Position numbers and translations under genes: made by a program. From assembly GCA_027008705.1 (NCBI GenBank), contig JALVEB010000224.1, positions 1 through 56,542 on the forward strand: 56,542 nucleotides of DNA, written 5' to 3'. This document shows positions 6,540-15,245 of the stretch, piece after piece. Under the pieces are notes generated by a model. The model was not told where the DNA came from, did not search any database, and saw only the letters and a list, made by a program, of their open reading frames with translations. The stretch's first letter is position 1. Each line of letters opens with the position of its first letter. The stretch comes from Sedimenticola sp. (lineage in GTDB: Bacteria > Pseudomonadota > Gammaproteobacteria > Chromatiales > Chromatiaceae).

Positions 6540-8954
6540 ATGACCAGCAGACACCCCCGCCGGTCGGCGTTTCCGATGTTGTCCGCTCTTGTCGGGCTTG
6601 CCTTGGCGCTTGGCGCCCAGGCCGGCTCGCCGGAAACGACGGCGACCAAGCCGATCAACGATTACAATATCACGATCAACTACGAGCTGGGCATGCATTG
6701 CACCGGCTTCGATTTCACCTATTGCTGCATTCTTCCGCCGTACAACTCGATCCAGAGCCAAGTCATCAAGACCGCCGACGCGCCGGACAAACTGCCGCGT
6801 CTGCTCGCCGCGGCCGAGGACGACCCCAGCGTGCTGGTCGATGGCGATCGGCGCATGAAGCTGGCCTATACCCACGTCAATAACACCTTCTCCGAGGGCG
6901 CCAAGCTGAACTACTGGCGCATCCCCTACGATGTCGATGGCGATGGCGAGTACGGTCCGAACGAGAACGTCGGCAACGCCTACTTCACCCAGCTCTATAT
7001 CTACAAGGATCTGGAAGGCAGCAATCCGAGTGGCACCAGCAAGGACAGCGAGAAGAAACGCGTCGGCATCGAGCTGCCGATCCCGGTCGACCACGGTCCC
7101 ACCGGGCAGCCGCTTGGGGGCGGCACGCTGAAATTCTCCGGTCGCACCGGCACGGTCGTCTTCTCCAAGTCGCCGGTGCTCGACAATGTGCCGATCGTGC
7201 TCACCAACCCGGGCATCTGGGAGGCGCTGGGCCTGCCATTGACGCCGTTCGACGACAGCATCGCCGACCAGGATCCGCTGACCATCGTCGAATCCCAGAT
7301 CTCGCCGTATCAGCAGGCGCAGGTCTCGCTGGTCGATGCCGACAGTGGCAAGCCCATCATCGACAGTCACAGCGGCAAGCCGATCTCGTTCATCGGCACC
7401 AACCCGATCGACGTGCCGAACTGCGCCAACTGCCACTCCAACGACAACGCCAACGGCAAGAAATACCACCTGTACAAGCAGGAAAAGGCTTTCTGGAAAT
7501 CGCTTGGCGCGACCGACTATATCGCCAACCTGAAAGCCACCTCGGTTTCGGTGCTCGAGATTCATGACGGTAAGTTCGGCACCGACTTCCTCGCGAAATA
7601 CAACCCGAAGAGCCGTTCCAAGGACAACCGACTGGGGCGTGATCCCATCCTCTGTCAGAAATGCCATGCCGACAATGTCATCGGCGTGCTGAAATCGCGT
7701 GGCACGGTCGAATCGGTGACCGGAAAGATCAAGAAGAAGGACAAGCCGCTGGAGCCGCTCAGCCAGGCCATGCATCGAGGCCATCTCCAGGTGCGCGCGC
7801 TGTCCGATTCCCAGGGGCGCACCGGGATGTGCCAGGGCTGCCACCCGGCGCATCGTCAGGACCATGACATGGTCGGTTATCCAATCACGCCGAAGGGTCG
7901 CAATGCCTATGCCCGTCGCGACAATCGCGACTCCAAGGGTGGCTGTTATGTCGGCCGCGACGTGCATTCCAACCCCGGCAAGGACCAGGACGGCGCCGAA
8001 ACGCCCGAGCATCTGAACGCGATCGGTCAATGGTTGCAGAACAACATCTCGAAGATCGGCAACGGCGAAGGCGGCAAGGGGCTGTGGTGCACCAACTGCC
8101 ATAACCAGCTTGCGCGCGTGCTCTATCAGTACGACAACATCGAGCAGGCCTTCTGGCAGAAAGGCAAGACCCTGCGCAACAAGTCGTTGAAAGAGATCGC
8201 CGCCTACATGGGCATCAGCGTCGACGAGCTGACCAGCGACTGGATGGACCCGAAGACCAAGCCCAGCACCTTCATCCCGAAGCAGGCCGACATGAAGAAC
8301 ATCCTGCGCGTATGGGATCGCGATCGTCTGGTGCCGGATATCGCGGTGATCGCCACCAAGGACGGCAAGCCGGTGATCCACAAAGACGAAGACGGTGATC
8401 CGAACGTGGTCATCCTGTCCGCGAACCCGGCGGTCGATCTCGCGTCGCTGAAACTGCCGGAGGGTGCCGATGGCGCGTTGGCGGTGCCTTATAGCGCGGC
8501 CGATCATGGGCGGGACTATTGGTTGTCTCCGGGCGTGCCGCATTGCGCGGATTGCCATGCCGCTCCATACGTCGAAGGGCAGGGCGGCGTCGCCTTCCCG
8601 ATCAACCAGCCGGGCAAGTACAGCCAGGTACGCTACACCAAAGGGCATGCCGGCATCTCTTGCCAGGCTTGTCATGAATCGATCCACGGCCTCTACCCGG
8701 TCACGCCGCGCATCGATACGACGACCTACAAGCAGCCCACCCAGTACAACCCGGATGGCAGCCATGGTCCGTTGAAATGCGCGGCCTGTCATGAGACCAA
8801 CGAGCACGGTGTGCCGCTGATCGCCCGGAACAAGACCTACGAAGGCAAGCCGATCAAGGACGATTTCGATGCCGCGGTCAGCTGGATCCACGCCAACGCG
8901 CCCGATCTGGGCGGCAGGATCCCGCCGATCAACGACGATCGCCCCGTAGACTGA
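6540..8954 (+). CDS. Heptaheme c-type cytochrome, orphan paralogue near the oxidase
   Basis: This 804-residue exported protein has a signal peptide ending near residue 29. A long heme-free N-terminal region contains an unusual motif, GMHCTGFDFTYCCILPPYNS (Cys54, Cys62, Cys63). Seven CXXCH motifs follow at Cys295, 372, 431, 517, 669, 708 and 747. It should be a periplasmic or surface electron carrier; partners are unknown. It is a close paralogue of the protein at 22644-25046, with the same heme order and near-identical N-terminal and C-terminal blocks. Here it stands alone, with a GGAGGAAGAG ribosome binding site and a probable terminator after it. Whether the N-terminal cysteines bind a metal or form disulfides cannot be told. 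I do not recognise a named family. Confidence 0.9.
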   Translation: MTSRHPRRSAFPMLSALVGLALALGAQAGSPETTATKPINDYNITINYELGMHCTGFDFTYCCILPPYNSIQSQVIKTADAPDKLPRLLAAAEDDPSVLVDGDRRMKLAYTHVNNTFSEGAKLNYWRIPYDVDGDGEYGPNENVGNAYFTQLYIYKDLEGSNPSGTSKDSEKKRVGIELPIPVDHGPTGQPLGGGTLKFSGRTGTVVFSKSPVLDNVPIVLTNPGIWEALGLPLTPFDDSIADQDPLTIVESQISPYQQAQVSLVDADSGKPIIDSHSGKPISFIGTNPIDVPNCANCHSNDNANGKKYHLYKQEKAFWKSLGATDYIANLKATSVSVLEIHDGKFGTDFLAKYNPKSRSKDNRLGRDPILCQKCHADNVIGVLKSRGTVESVTGKIKKKDKPLEPLSQAMHRGHLQVRALSDSQGRTGMCQGCHPAHRQDHDMVGYPITPKGRNAYARRDNRDSKGGCYVGRDVHSNPGKDQDGAETPEHLNAIGQWLQNNISKIGNGEGGKGLWCTNCHNQLARVLYQYDNIEQAFWQKGKTLRNKSLKEIAAYMGISVDELTSDWMDPKTKPSTFIPKQADMKNILRVWDRDRLVPDIAVIATKDGKPVIHKDEDGDPNVVILSANPAVDLASLKLPEGADGALAVPYSAADHGRDYWLSPGVPHCADCHAAPYVEGQGGVAFPINQPGKYSQVRYTKGHAGISCQACHESIHGLYPVTPRIDTTTYKQPTQYNPDGSHGPLKCAACHETNEHGVPLIARNKTYEGKPIKDDFDAAVSWIHANAPDLGGRIPPINDDRPVD

Positions 8955-8977
8955 TTCCATTCGACGGCGACGGAACA

Positions 8978-9000
8978 GGGGGCGTCAGGCGCCCCCCTTG
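8978..9000 (+). terminator. Probable terminator after the heptaheme gene
   Basis: GGGGGCG (8978-8984) pairs with CGCCCCC (8990-8996) across a 5-base loop, 24 bases after the stop codon. The following T-run is very short (TT), so termination strength is uncertain. Confidence 0.5.
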
Positions 9001-9183
9001 TATGCGGGGCCACGTCATCTAACCCGGACATTTCATGAATTCATGGGGTGATCGCGCAGGAGAGGGTTTTCACAAGGAATTTTCTGAAGGCGTCCCGTAT
9101 CGGGGATTACGGGCAACGGAAGAAAATGTCTTGTGGGAACAAGAAGCCAGCGAGGGCGCGTGTAATTCATGAATGTTCCGGGC

Positions 9184-9347
9184 TATACTCGTCGCCCATG
9201 AATTGTTGGGTTTTCGAGGCCGTTCCTCGCGCCCGTGGGCCAGGCGCGGAAGCGAGTCATAGCCCATTCCAAGACGAGTTTCCGCAACGACGCCCACGGG
9301 TGCGAGGGGCGGTGGCAGTGGCCGAAAATTCATGGGCGGCGGATATA
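9184..9347 (+). mobile_element. MITE-like 164-bp element, copy A1
   Basis: It begins TATACTCGTCGCCCATG and ends with a diverged copy of the inverted terminus (CATGGGCGGCGGATATA). It is the same length as the copies at 13067, 32590 and 32752 and lies in the same orientation as 32590/32752. Internal arms pair along most of its length. It lies between convergent genes (heptaheme cytochrome and PLD lipoprotein). The open frames it contains recur in every copy and are not genes. Confidence 0.85.
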
Positions 9348-9450
9348 ACCGATTGATAAAGTCAGAGTGGCGTCGGCTTGGAAAACCTCGGAGGCATGGA
9401 TGCCGGAGCCCTGCTTTGTTATGCCTGACGCATTCCCATTGCCGGGGCGT

Positions 9451-10992
9451 CTACAGCTCCTTTTCGAACAACTGGCCAAAGGATTTCCGCAGGCTTTGCA
9501 AGGCATCGGCGGGTCGTTCGAAATCACAGGCCTTCTCGTCACTCACCGGCTCGCTTTTGGGCAGGTCGTTGGATTCGAACAGATGGGCGAGTTGCCTGGC
9601 AAGCATCGGGCTTTCGAACACCAGCGCGCTTTCGCTGTTCAGGCGCGCGCTGCGTGGATCCAGATTGAACGAACCCACCAGGGAGATGCGGCGGTCAAAA
9701 ACCGCATACTTCGAATGCATCGTACCTTCGCGCGGCGCCTTGCCGTCGGGTGTATGACCGACCCATTCGAAGATGCGCAGCCCCGCGTGCCGGTGGCCGC
9801 AGCGTTGGACGCGGGGTTCCTGATTCACTGCCAGCAGGGTTTTGTAGTAGCCGCGACCGACCAGGGTGATCTCGGGCAGGTCATTGGTGCCCGGGCTGTT
9901 GCTGATCAGGGTGATGCGCACGCAGCGCCGCGCGGCGTCGCTTAGGGCGTCGATGATCGGGACGCTGGGCACGAAATAGGCGTTGGCGATCAGAACCTCT
10001 TTTTTCGCGGCATGAATCAGTTGCAGGTAAGCCTGCTCGATATAGCTTTCGCGAAAGCGCGGCCGGCTTTGGAAAAAACGCGCGCGCGCCGGATGATAAT
10101 CGGGCTGTATGCGGCGCGCGGCGAGCTCTTTCACGCGTGCCACCAGGCGTGGCCGGGTATCGTAGTGGAAAGCGAAGCGCCCGGTCTTGTCCAGCAGGCC
10201 GCGGGTCGCGGACCAGTACAGATTGGTATTGAGGATGCCGCGGCTCTTCTTGATCTGGGTGAAGTAACGGAAGTTTCGGTCGAAGGCTTCGGTCATGTCC
10301 TTCACTACCGCGCCCTTCGCGATCACGTCTTGATCGCGCCAATAGCCTCCAGGATGTTTCGGATCGATGCGGAAGTACTCGTTGCCGACGTTCAGGCCGC
10401 CGGTGATCGCGACGCCATGATCGGTCTCGCCGTCGACAATCCACATCTTCTCGTGGAAGCGTTTGTCGAGCCGGCCGGGGTCGTAATGGGGCATCAGGAA
10501 CGGAATCGGGATCTCGTTGAGCCATTGCAGCAGCATGGCTTCGTAGCCTTCCACCTCGATGCCCCATTGCTTCAGGTCGAAATACAGGCGCTGCGTCTGT
10601 AGCGAGGGATTGGAGAAGGCGTCGACGATCACGCGTACATCCAACCCGGCCTGTTTCTTGCGTTTCAACAGCTCGGCGATGTAGAGCCCGGACTCGTCGC
10701 CGGAGAAGATCAACGCCTGGATACGGATCGAGGTGTCGGCCTGTTCCAACGAGCGCACGCGCGCGGCGAAGGCGTCATCGCCGTTTCGCAGGATCGCGAT
10801 GCGGTTGGCTTTCGCGGGCCGCACGGGAAACAGCGCCGATGTGCCGACCTCCGGGAAGGGGCTGCCGATGAAGTCCGAGGCTGGGCCGAATACCGATGAG
10901 CCCGGTCGCCAGTGGAGCGGTTCGGAATCGGGTTCGGGGAGACTGGCGCAAGCTGTCAGCAGGAGTGCCGCGAGCAGGGCGGATTTCTTCAT
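9451..10992 (-). CDS. Phospholipase D-fold (cardiolipin synthase-like) lipoprotein
   Basis: This 513-residue protein has a lipoprotein signal (LLLTAC, Cys17). It contains two PLD-type HKD regions: HEKMWIVD in the first half and HSKYAVFDRRISLVGSFN in the second. A typical N-terminal IRIQALIFSGDESG stretch is also present. Two HKD motifs in one chain form a single active site in this superfamily, which transfers or hydrolyses phosphatidyl groups. Because it is a lipoprotein it should act in the periplasm, unlike the cytoplasmic-membrane ClsA. It is the last of three minus-strand genes with overlapping ends, after an LssY-domain lipoprotein and a lipase-like hydrolase, which suggests envelope-lipid remodelling. 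The substrate is inferred from family only. Confidence 0.88.
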   Translation of the reverse strand: MKKSALLAALLLTACASLPEPDSEPLHWRPGSSVFGPASDFIGSPFPEVGTSALFPVRPAKANRIAILRNGDDAFAARVRSLEQADTSIRIQALIFSGDESGLYIAELLKRKKQAGLDVRVIVDAFSNPSLQTQRLYFDLKQWGIEVEGYEAMLLQWLNEIPIPFLMPHYDPGRLDKRFHEKMWIVDGETDHGVAITGGLNVGNEYFRIDPKHPGGYWRDQDVIAKGAVVKDMTEAFDRNFRYFTQIKKSRGILNTNLYWSATRGLLDKTGRFAFHYDTRPRLVARVKELAARRIQPDYHPARARFFQSRPRFRESYIEQAYLQLIHAAKKEVLIANAYFVPSVPIIDALSDAARRCVRITLISNSPGTNDLPEITLVGRGYYKTLLAVNQEPRVQRCGHRHAGLRIFEWVGHTPDGKAPREGTMHSKYAVFDRRISLVGSFNLDPRSARLNSESALVFESPMLARQLAHLFESNDLPKSEPVSDEKACDFERPADALQSLRKSFGQLFEKEL

Positions 10993-11708
10993 CGTGGGGT
11001 CTCTCGGGCTGGAAAGCGTCCGTGACGCAGGAAATGGATGACGGCGTTGCTGATATATCGGCTGTAGCGCATCAGGCCATGGCCGCTGGGGGCCACCAGG
11101 AAATCGCGCATGCCGGGCAGGCGGGTGCTGGCGACCGAAACCACGCCATCGTCGGGACCGGGCAGCAGCCAGGAGCCGAACGGGTTCAGACTGTGATCCC
11201 CGGCAATGATGCCGAGCTCGTATTCCGGTGGCGGCAAGCGTTTGGGAAAGCTGTCGCCGGCGGTGCCGAGACGGGTCGCGGTGGGGCCGGCGAGACGGCG
11301 CGCCCAGCGCCACGCGGGGCGTTCGAGCAGATCGGCCAGTTCGCTGCCCTGGTTCGGCGTGCCGAGAAGCACGACCCGTCCGAGATGCTGTACCGGCTTG
11401 CGCGCAAGCAGGCCGCGCAGCAGCAGTCCGCCGAGGGAATGACCAACGAAGTGTACACGGGCTTTGTAGCGGCAGCATTGGATGACCTGATATCGGAGCA
11501 AGGCGATCAGCGCGTCGGGTGGCAGACTTCGTGACGGATAGTCCAGCGCGATCACCTCGAAGCCCGCGCGGCGCAGTTCCCGTCCGATGAAGGACATCGC
11601 GCCGGCATCACGTCCGAGGCCGTGCAGCAGGACGACGGTTTCGCCGGGCGCCGCCGCGTTATTCGCGCTCAGCGCGATCAGGCAGAGTAGCTGGATGGCC
11701 CGTGTCAA
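10989..11708 (-). CDS. Secreted alpha/beta hydrolase (lipase/esterase-like)
   Basis: This 239-residue protein begins at a TTG that overlaps the stop of the upstream gene, followed by a signal peptide (MTRAIQLLCLIALSANNAAA). The hydrolase core shows VLLHGLGRD (oxyanion region), the nucleophile elbow GHSLGG and a plausible C-terminal acid/histidine pair in DGVVSV and SGHGLM. The class resembles small acyl-ester lipases and palmitoyl-thioesterase-like proteins. It lies between two lipoproteins and shares 4-base overlaps with both, so the three are surely co-transcribed. The start is uncertain because no upstream ATG in frame is free of the neighbouring gene. Substrate unknown. Confidence 0.82.
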   Translation of the reverse strand: MTRAIQLLCLIALSANNAAAPGETVVLLHGLGRDAGAMSFIGRELRRAGFEVIALDYPSRSLPPDALIALLRYQVIQCCRYKARVHFVGHSLGGLLLRGLLARKPVQHLGRVVLLGTPNQGSELADLLERPAWRWARRLAGPTATRLGTAGDSFPKRLPPPEYELGIIAGDHSLNPFGSWLLPGPDDGVVSVASTRLPGMRDFLVAPSGHGLMRYSRYISNAVIHFLRHGRFPARETPR

Positions 11709-13045
11709 TGGCGTACCGCCGTCGGATCGATGTGGCGTGGGGCCTGATCGGGATGGAGTGCCCCATGATCCCAGTCGAGAAAGCGGATTTCGCGGCGTTG
11801 CAACACGCGGCGCGTGGGAAGCTTGCCGTGATCGACCACCAGGATCGCGCGCAATCCGTCGCTCCAGTAGGGATCGCCGGTGAGATTGTGGCGGGGCTTG
11901 TCGGGTGACGAGGCGCCGAGCCCCTCGATATAGCCGAACGCTTCGATCTGCCCGGACAGTAGCAGATCCTCGATCAGGTAATTGCGCGCCTCGTCGATGT
12001 CCGGATCGATCTTGTGCGTCACCAGGAACGGGCTTTTCAAGGTGAAGCGCACGCCGATATCCCGGCTGATCTGGCCGATCCAGACCGGTTTGTCGCCGAC
12101 TGACCAGGGAGTCAGCCACAGGCGCAAGTGATTGCGTTGGTTGATTGAAGCGCGGGCCTTCTGCATCGCCAGATCCTGCTTGCGCCCGAAGGCATAGAGC
12201 GGACTGACGGGGGAATAGTCATATCTGGAGCCGAACAGAAACGAAGCGATGGTTTTGCGAATCGATTCCGCATGGTTCTTTTCGGCCGGGTGCCATCCTC
12301 GTGATGTGAACACCCGACGCAGGTCTTTCGGACGGGCGATGATGACCAGGTTCAATGGATCACCGCTGGCGCGCTGTTTCGCGTCGGTGGTGCAGCAACC
12401 GACGGCCGGCAGGCGGTTGCGCAGTGCCTCCAGGCTCAGTTTTTCGATGGCCCCGGTCGGATAGAGCGATCGGGCGTCGGGCAGCTTGTCGGTCAGCAAC
12501 TCGGGGCGGGGGAGAAAAATCGGGAGCTCGAGGAGATCGTGACGGCCGATAACGATGGCGGCGGCTTCGCGGTCGAGGCTGTCGGTACTGACGAACACGA
12601 AACCACGCCGGCGTTGTCCGGCATGAACCGGGTTGTGGAAATTGCCGGCTTCCAGCCGCGCCACCAGGGTATCGTAATCGGCCTGACTCAGACCCACGCG
12701 AAAACGGTAAGCGACTTCCGCTGGGGACAGGTAACCCGGTGCCAGGGATGGCAGCAGCAGCCAGTGCGGATGATGGCTGCGGCGATTGTCCAGGTCTACC
12801 CACAGCGCATGCACCCAGCGCGATCCGAGATCGACGCCGAACAACGCCTTGGCGCGTTCCCGCGGCACCACGGTGACCGCGAGCGACAGCTCGTTCATGC
12901 GTTCCACCTGTGCATCGCGTGACAGGTCATCGACCGGGAAGGTCTCGATGGACGCCAGCGGTACCGGTTGCGTGGTGGCGCAGGCGCTCAGCAGCAGGGC
13001 AAGGAGGGCGGGCAGAGCAGGACGCGGGTTACGGAGCGGATGCAT
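11705..13045 (-). CDS. LssY C-terminal domain lipoprotein
   Basis: This 446-residue protein has a lipoprotein signal (LLLSAC). The C-terminal part matches the LssY C-terminal domain pattern by eye: FGSRYDYSPVSPLYAFGR, then a PVWIGQISRDIG segment and a THKIDPDIDEARNYL segment. In many bacteria this domain follows PAP2 phosphatase or DedA-like membrane proteins; here it stands alone as a lipoprotein. Function is not established, though the usual partners point to membrane lipids. It is the first gene of the three-gene minus-strand unit. An upstream in-frame extension to 13216 is encoded by the MITE-like element and is rejected as a start. Confidence 0.8.
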   Translation of the reverse strand: MHPLRNPRPALPALLALLLSACATTQPVPLASIETFPVDDLSRDAQVERMNELSLAVTVVPRERAKALFGVDLGSRWVHALWVDLDNRRSHHPHWLLLPSLAPGYLSPAEVAYRFRVGLSQADYDTLVARLEAGNFHNPVHAGQRRRGFVFVSTDSLDREAAAIVIGRHDLLELPIFLPRPELLTDKLPDARSLYPTGAIEKLSLEALRNRLPAVGCCTTDAKQRASGDPLNLVIIARPKDLRRVFTSRGWHPAEKNHAESIRKTIASFLFGSRYDYSPVSPLYAFGRKQDLAMQKARASINQRNHLRLWLTPWSVGDKPVWIGQISRDIGVRFTLKSPFLVTHKIDPDIDEARNYLIEDLLLSGQIEAFGYIEGLGASSPDKPRHNLTGDPYWSDGLRAILVVDHGKLPTRRVLQRREIRFLDWDHGALHPDQAPRHIDPTAVRH

Positions 13046-13066
13046 GGGTTCGTTTTCCCTTGTGTA

Positions 13067-13230
13067 TATACTCGCCGCCCATGAATTTTCGGCCACTGCG
13101 ACCGCCCCTCGCACCCGTGGGCGTTGTTGCGGAAACTCGCCATAGAATGGGCTATGACTCGCTTCCGCGCCTGGCCCACGGGCGCGAGGAACGGTCTCGA
13201 AAAACCGAAAACCCATGGGCGACGAGTATA
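13067..13230 (-). mobile_element. MITE-like 164-bp element, copy A2
   Basis: Its perfect termini are TATACTCG at the left and CGAGTATA at the right. The orientation is opposite to A1, A4 and A5. If the element proper is TACTC...GAGTA (160 bp), each side is flanked by TA. It sits between the divergent genes for the LssY lipoprotein and the M50 protease, so it may occupy or alter their promoters. Confidence 0.88.
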
Positions 13231-13272
13231 CAATAGCGTTTTTCTTTTGGTCGTTGCACGGGAAAGCGCCGC

Positions 13273-13932
13273 ATGCTCGAACAACTCACGATCGCCCAGA
13301 AGATCGCGGTCTTCGCATTGCCCCTGATCTTCGGGATCACCCTGCACGAGGTCGCCCATGGTTGGGTCGCCTGGAAGCTCGGCGACGATACCGCATATGC
13401 CTCGGGCCGCCTGTCATTGAATCCGCTGCGCCATGTGGATCCGGTCGGAACCCTCGCGCTGCCGCTGCTGATGTATCTGCTGACCGGTTTCGTCTTCGGT
13501 TGGGCGAAGCCGGTACCGGTAAATTTCGCGCGCTTGCACAATCCGCGCCGCGACATGGGCTTGGTGGCCGCCGCCGGACCCTTGTCGAACCTGGCGATGG
13601 CCATCCTGTGGGCGCTGGCGATGCGCATCGGTCTCGGTCTGGAGGCCGGGCTGGCGTGGCTGGGACAGCCCTTGGTCTACATGGGCTACGCCGGGATCCT
13701 GATCAATGCCTTCCTGATGATCCTGAACCTGATCCCAGTGCCACCGCTCGACGGCGGTCGGGTGATGACCGCGTTGCTGCCGCCGGCGCTGGCGGAGAAG
13801 TATGCCCAGATCGAGCCGCTGGGCATTTTGATCCTGCTGGCGTTGTTGATGACGGGTCTGCTGGACTGGTTCCTGTGGCCGGGAATCCGCTTCGTCATGC
13901 GCCTGTCGGCCCAGGTCGCGGGTTTGGGATAG
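13273..13932 (+). CDS. Site-2 protease family (M50) membrane metalloprotease
   Basis: This 219-residue polytopic membrane protein has the zinc motif HEVAHG (His25, Glu26, His29) in its first hydrophobic segment and the second-site motif NLIPVPPLDGGR (Asp160), both diagnostic of M50 peptidases. It lacks PDZ domains, so it belongs to the small core-only group, not RseP. Such proteases cleave within the membrane; the substrate is unknown. In many proteobacteria this gene precedes trpS and scpA/B, as here, with about 95 bases to trpS. A GGGAAAG stretch lies before the ATG. Confidence 0.9.
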   Translation: MLEQLTIAQKIAVFALPLIFGITLHEVAHGWVAWKLGDDTAYASGRLSLNPLRHVDPVGTLALPLLMYLLTGFVFGWAKPVPVNFARLHNPRRDMGLVAAAGPLSNLAMAILWALAMRIGLGLEAGLAWLGQPLVYMGYAGILINAFLMILNLIPVPPLDGGRVMTALLPPALAEKYAQIEPLGILILLALLMTGLLDWFLWPGIRFVMRLSAQVAGLG

Positions 13933-14027
13933 AGGACCCGGCTGTCCGCGGGCCGCACATTTTGCTTGATCTGGCGGAATATCCCGGTAGTCTGATGGGT
14001 TCGCCTTGAAACTGGAGGGAATAGAGC

Positions 14028-15245
14028 TTGTTTTCCGTTGCCGCACAACATGCGCGCGTGCTTTCCGGCATGCGGCCGACCGGTCGGTTGCACCTCGGCC
14101 ACTACCACGGCGTCCTGAAGAACTGGATCGAGCTTCAGCACGAGTACGAATGCTTTTTCTTCGTTGCCGACTGGCATGCTCTGACCACCCATTACGATGA
14201 TCCGACGATCATCGCCGATAACGTTTGGGATATGGTGATCGACTGGCTCGCCGCCGGCGTCAACCCGGGCGAGGCCAGGTGTTTCATCCAGTCGCGCGTG
14301 CCCGAGCATGCCGAGCTGCATCTGCTGCTGTCGATGATCACGCCGCTGAGCTGGCTCGAGCGCGTGCCGACCTTCAAGGATCAGCAGGAAAAACTCAAGG
14401 AACGGGACCTCTCCACCTATGGTTTTCTCGGTTATCCGTTGCTGCAAAGCGCCGATATCCTGATTTATCGCGCCGGCCTGGTGCCGGTGGGCGAAGACCA
14501 AGTGGCCCATGTCGAGCTGACCCGCGAGATCGCGCGGCGCTTCAACCATATCTACGGTCGCGAACCCGGCTTCGAGGACAAGGCGCGCGCCGCGATGAAG
14601 AAGATGGGCAAGAAGGCCGCGAAACTTTACGCGCGTTATCGCACCGCCTGGCAGGAACAGGGCAATCAGGAATCCCTGAAAGCGGCGCGGGCCTTGCTCA
14701 AGGAGCAGAAGAATCTCACCCTGGCCGATCGCGACCGCTTGTTCGGCTACCTGGAAGGTGGCGGCAAGGTGATCCTGCCGGAGCCGCGTCCCTTGTTGAC
14801 CCGGGCGCCGAAGATGCCCGGGCTGGATGGTCAGAAGATGTCCAAATCCTATCACAACACCATCCCGTTGCGGGCCGATCCCGCGGAGGTCGAGAAAGCC
14901 CTGCGCACGATGCCGACGGACACCCGGCGCGTGCGGCGTACCGATCCCGGTGATCCGGCGCGCTGTCCGGTATGGCAGTTCCATGAGATCTACTCGGACG
15001 AAAAGACCCGGGAGTGGGTCATCGAAGGCTGCACCAGCGCCGGCATCGGCTGTCTGGAATGCAAACAGCCGATCATCGACGCGGTGCTGGCCGAACTGCA
15101 ACCGATTCAGGAACGCGCGCGGGAATACCAGGAACAGCCCGATCTGGTGCGCAACATCCTGGCCGAGGGCAGCGAGGCGGCGCGCGAGGTGGCGCGCGAC
15201 ACGCTGGATGAAGTACGCCACGCAATGGCGCTGGACTATCGATGA
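14028..15245 (+). CDS. trpS: Tryptophan--tRNA ligase (long form)
   Basis: This 405-residue class Ic aminoacyl-tRNA synthetase attaches tryptophan to tRNA-Trp in the cytosol. The HIGH-type motif is HLGH at residues 22-25 and the KMSKS loop is at 270-274. It is longer than E. coli TrpS (334 residues); the extra length includes a Lys-rich segment at about 185-245, between the Rossmann core and the KMSKS loop. The start is TTG at 14028, with GGAGGGA 8 bases upstream, which keeps the conserved GMRPTG motif near residue 14. It overlaps the scpA start by 4 bases, so the chain trpS-scpA-scpB-rluB is translationally coupled. Confidence 0.95.
   Translation: MFSVAAQHARVLSGMRPTGRLHLGHYHGVLKNWIELQHEYECFFFVADWHALTTHYDDPTIIADNVWDMVIDWLAAGVNPGEARCFIQSRVPEHAELHLLLSMITPLSWLERVPTFKDQQEKLKERDLSTYGFLGYPLLQSADILIYRAGLVPVGEDQVAHVELTREIARRFNHIYGREPGFEDKARAAMKKMGKKAAKLYARYRTAWQEQGNQESLKAARALLKEQKNLTLADRDRLFGYLEGGGKVILPEPRPLLTRAPKMPGLDGQKMSKSYHNTIPLRADPAEVEKALRTMPTDTRRVRRTDPGDPARCPVWQFHEIYSDEKTREWVIEGCTSAGIGCLECKQPIIDAVLAELQPIQERAREYQEQPDLVRNILAEGSEAAREVARDTLDEVRHAMALDYR

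Noticed and set aside
6510-8960. Minus-strand open frame of 816 codons antisense to the first heptaheme gene
   Set aside because: Same reason: it mirrors a real gene in a GC-rich context and has no motif or start signal.
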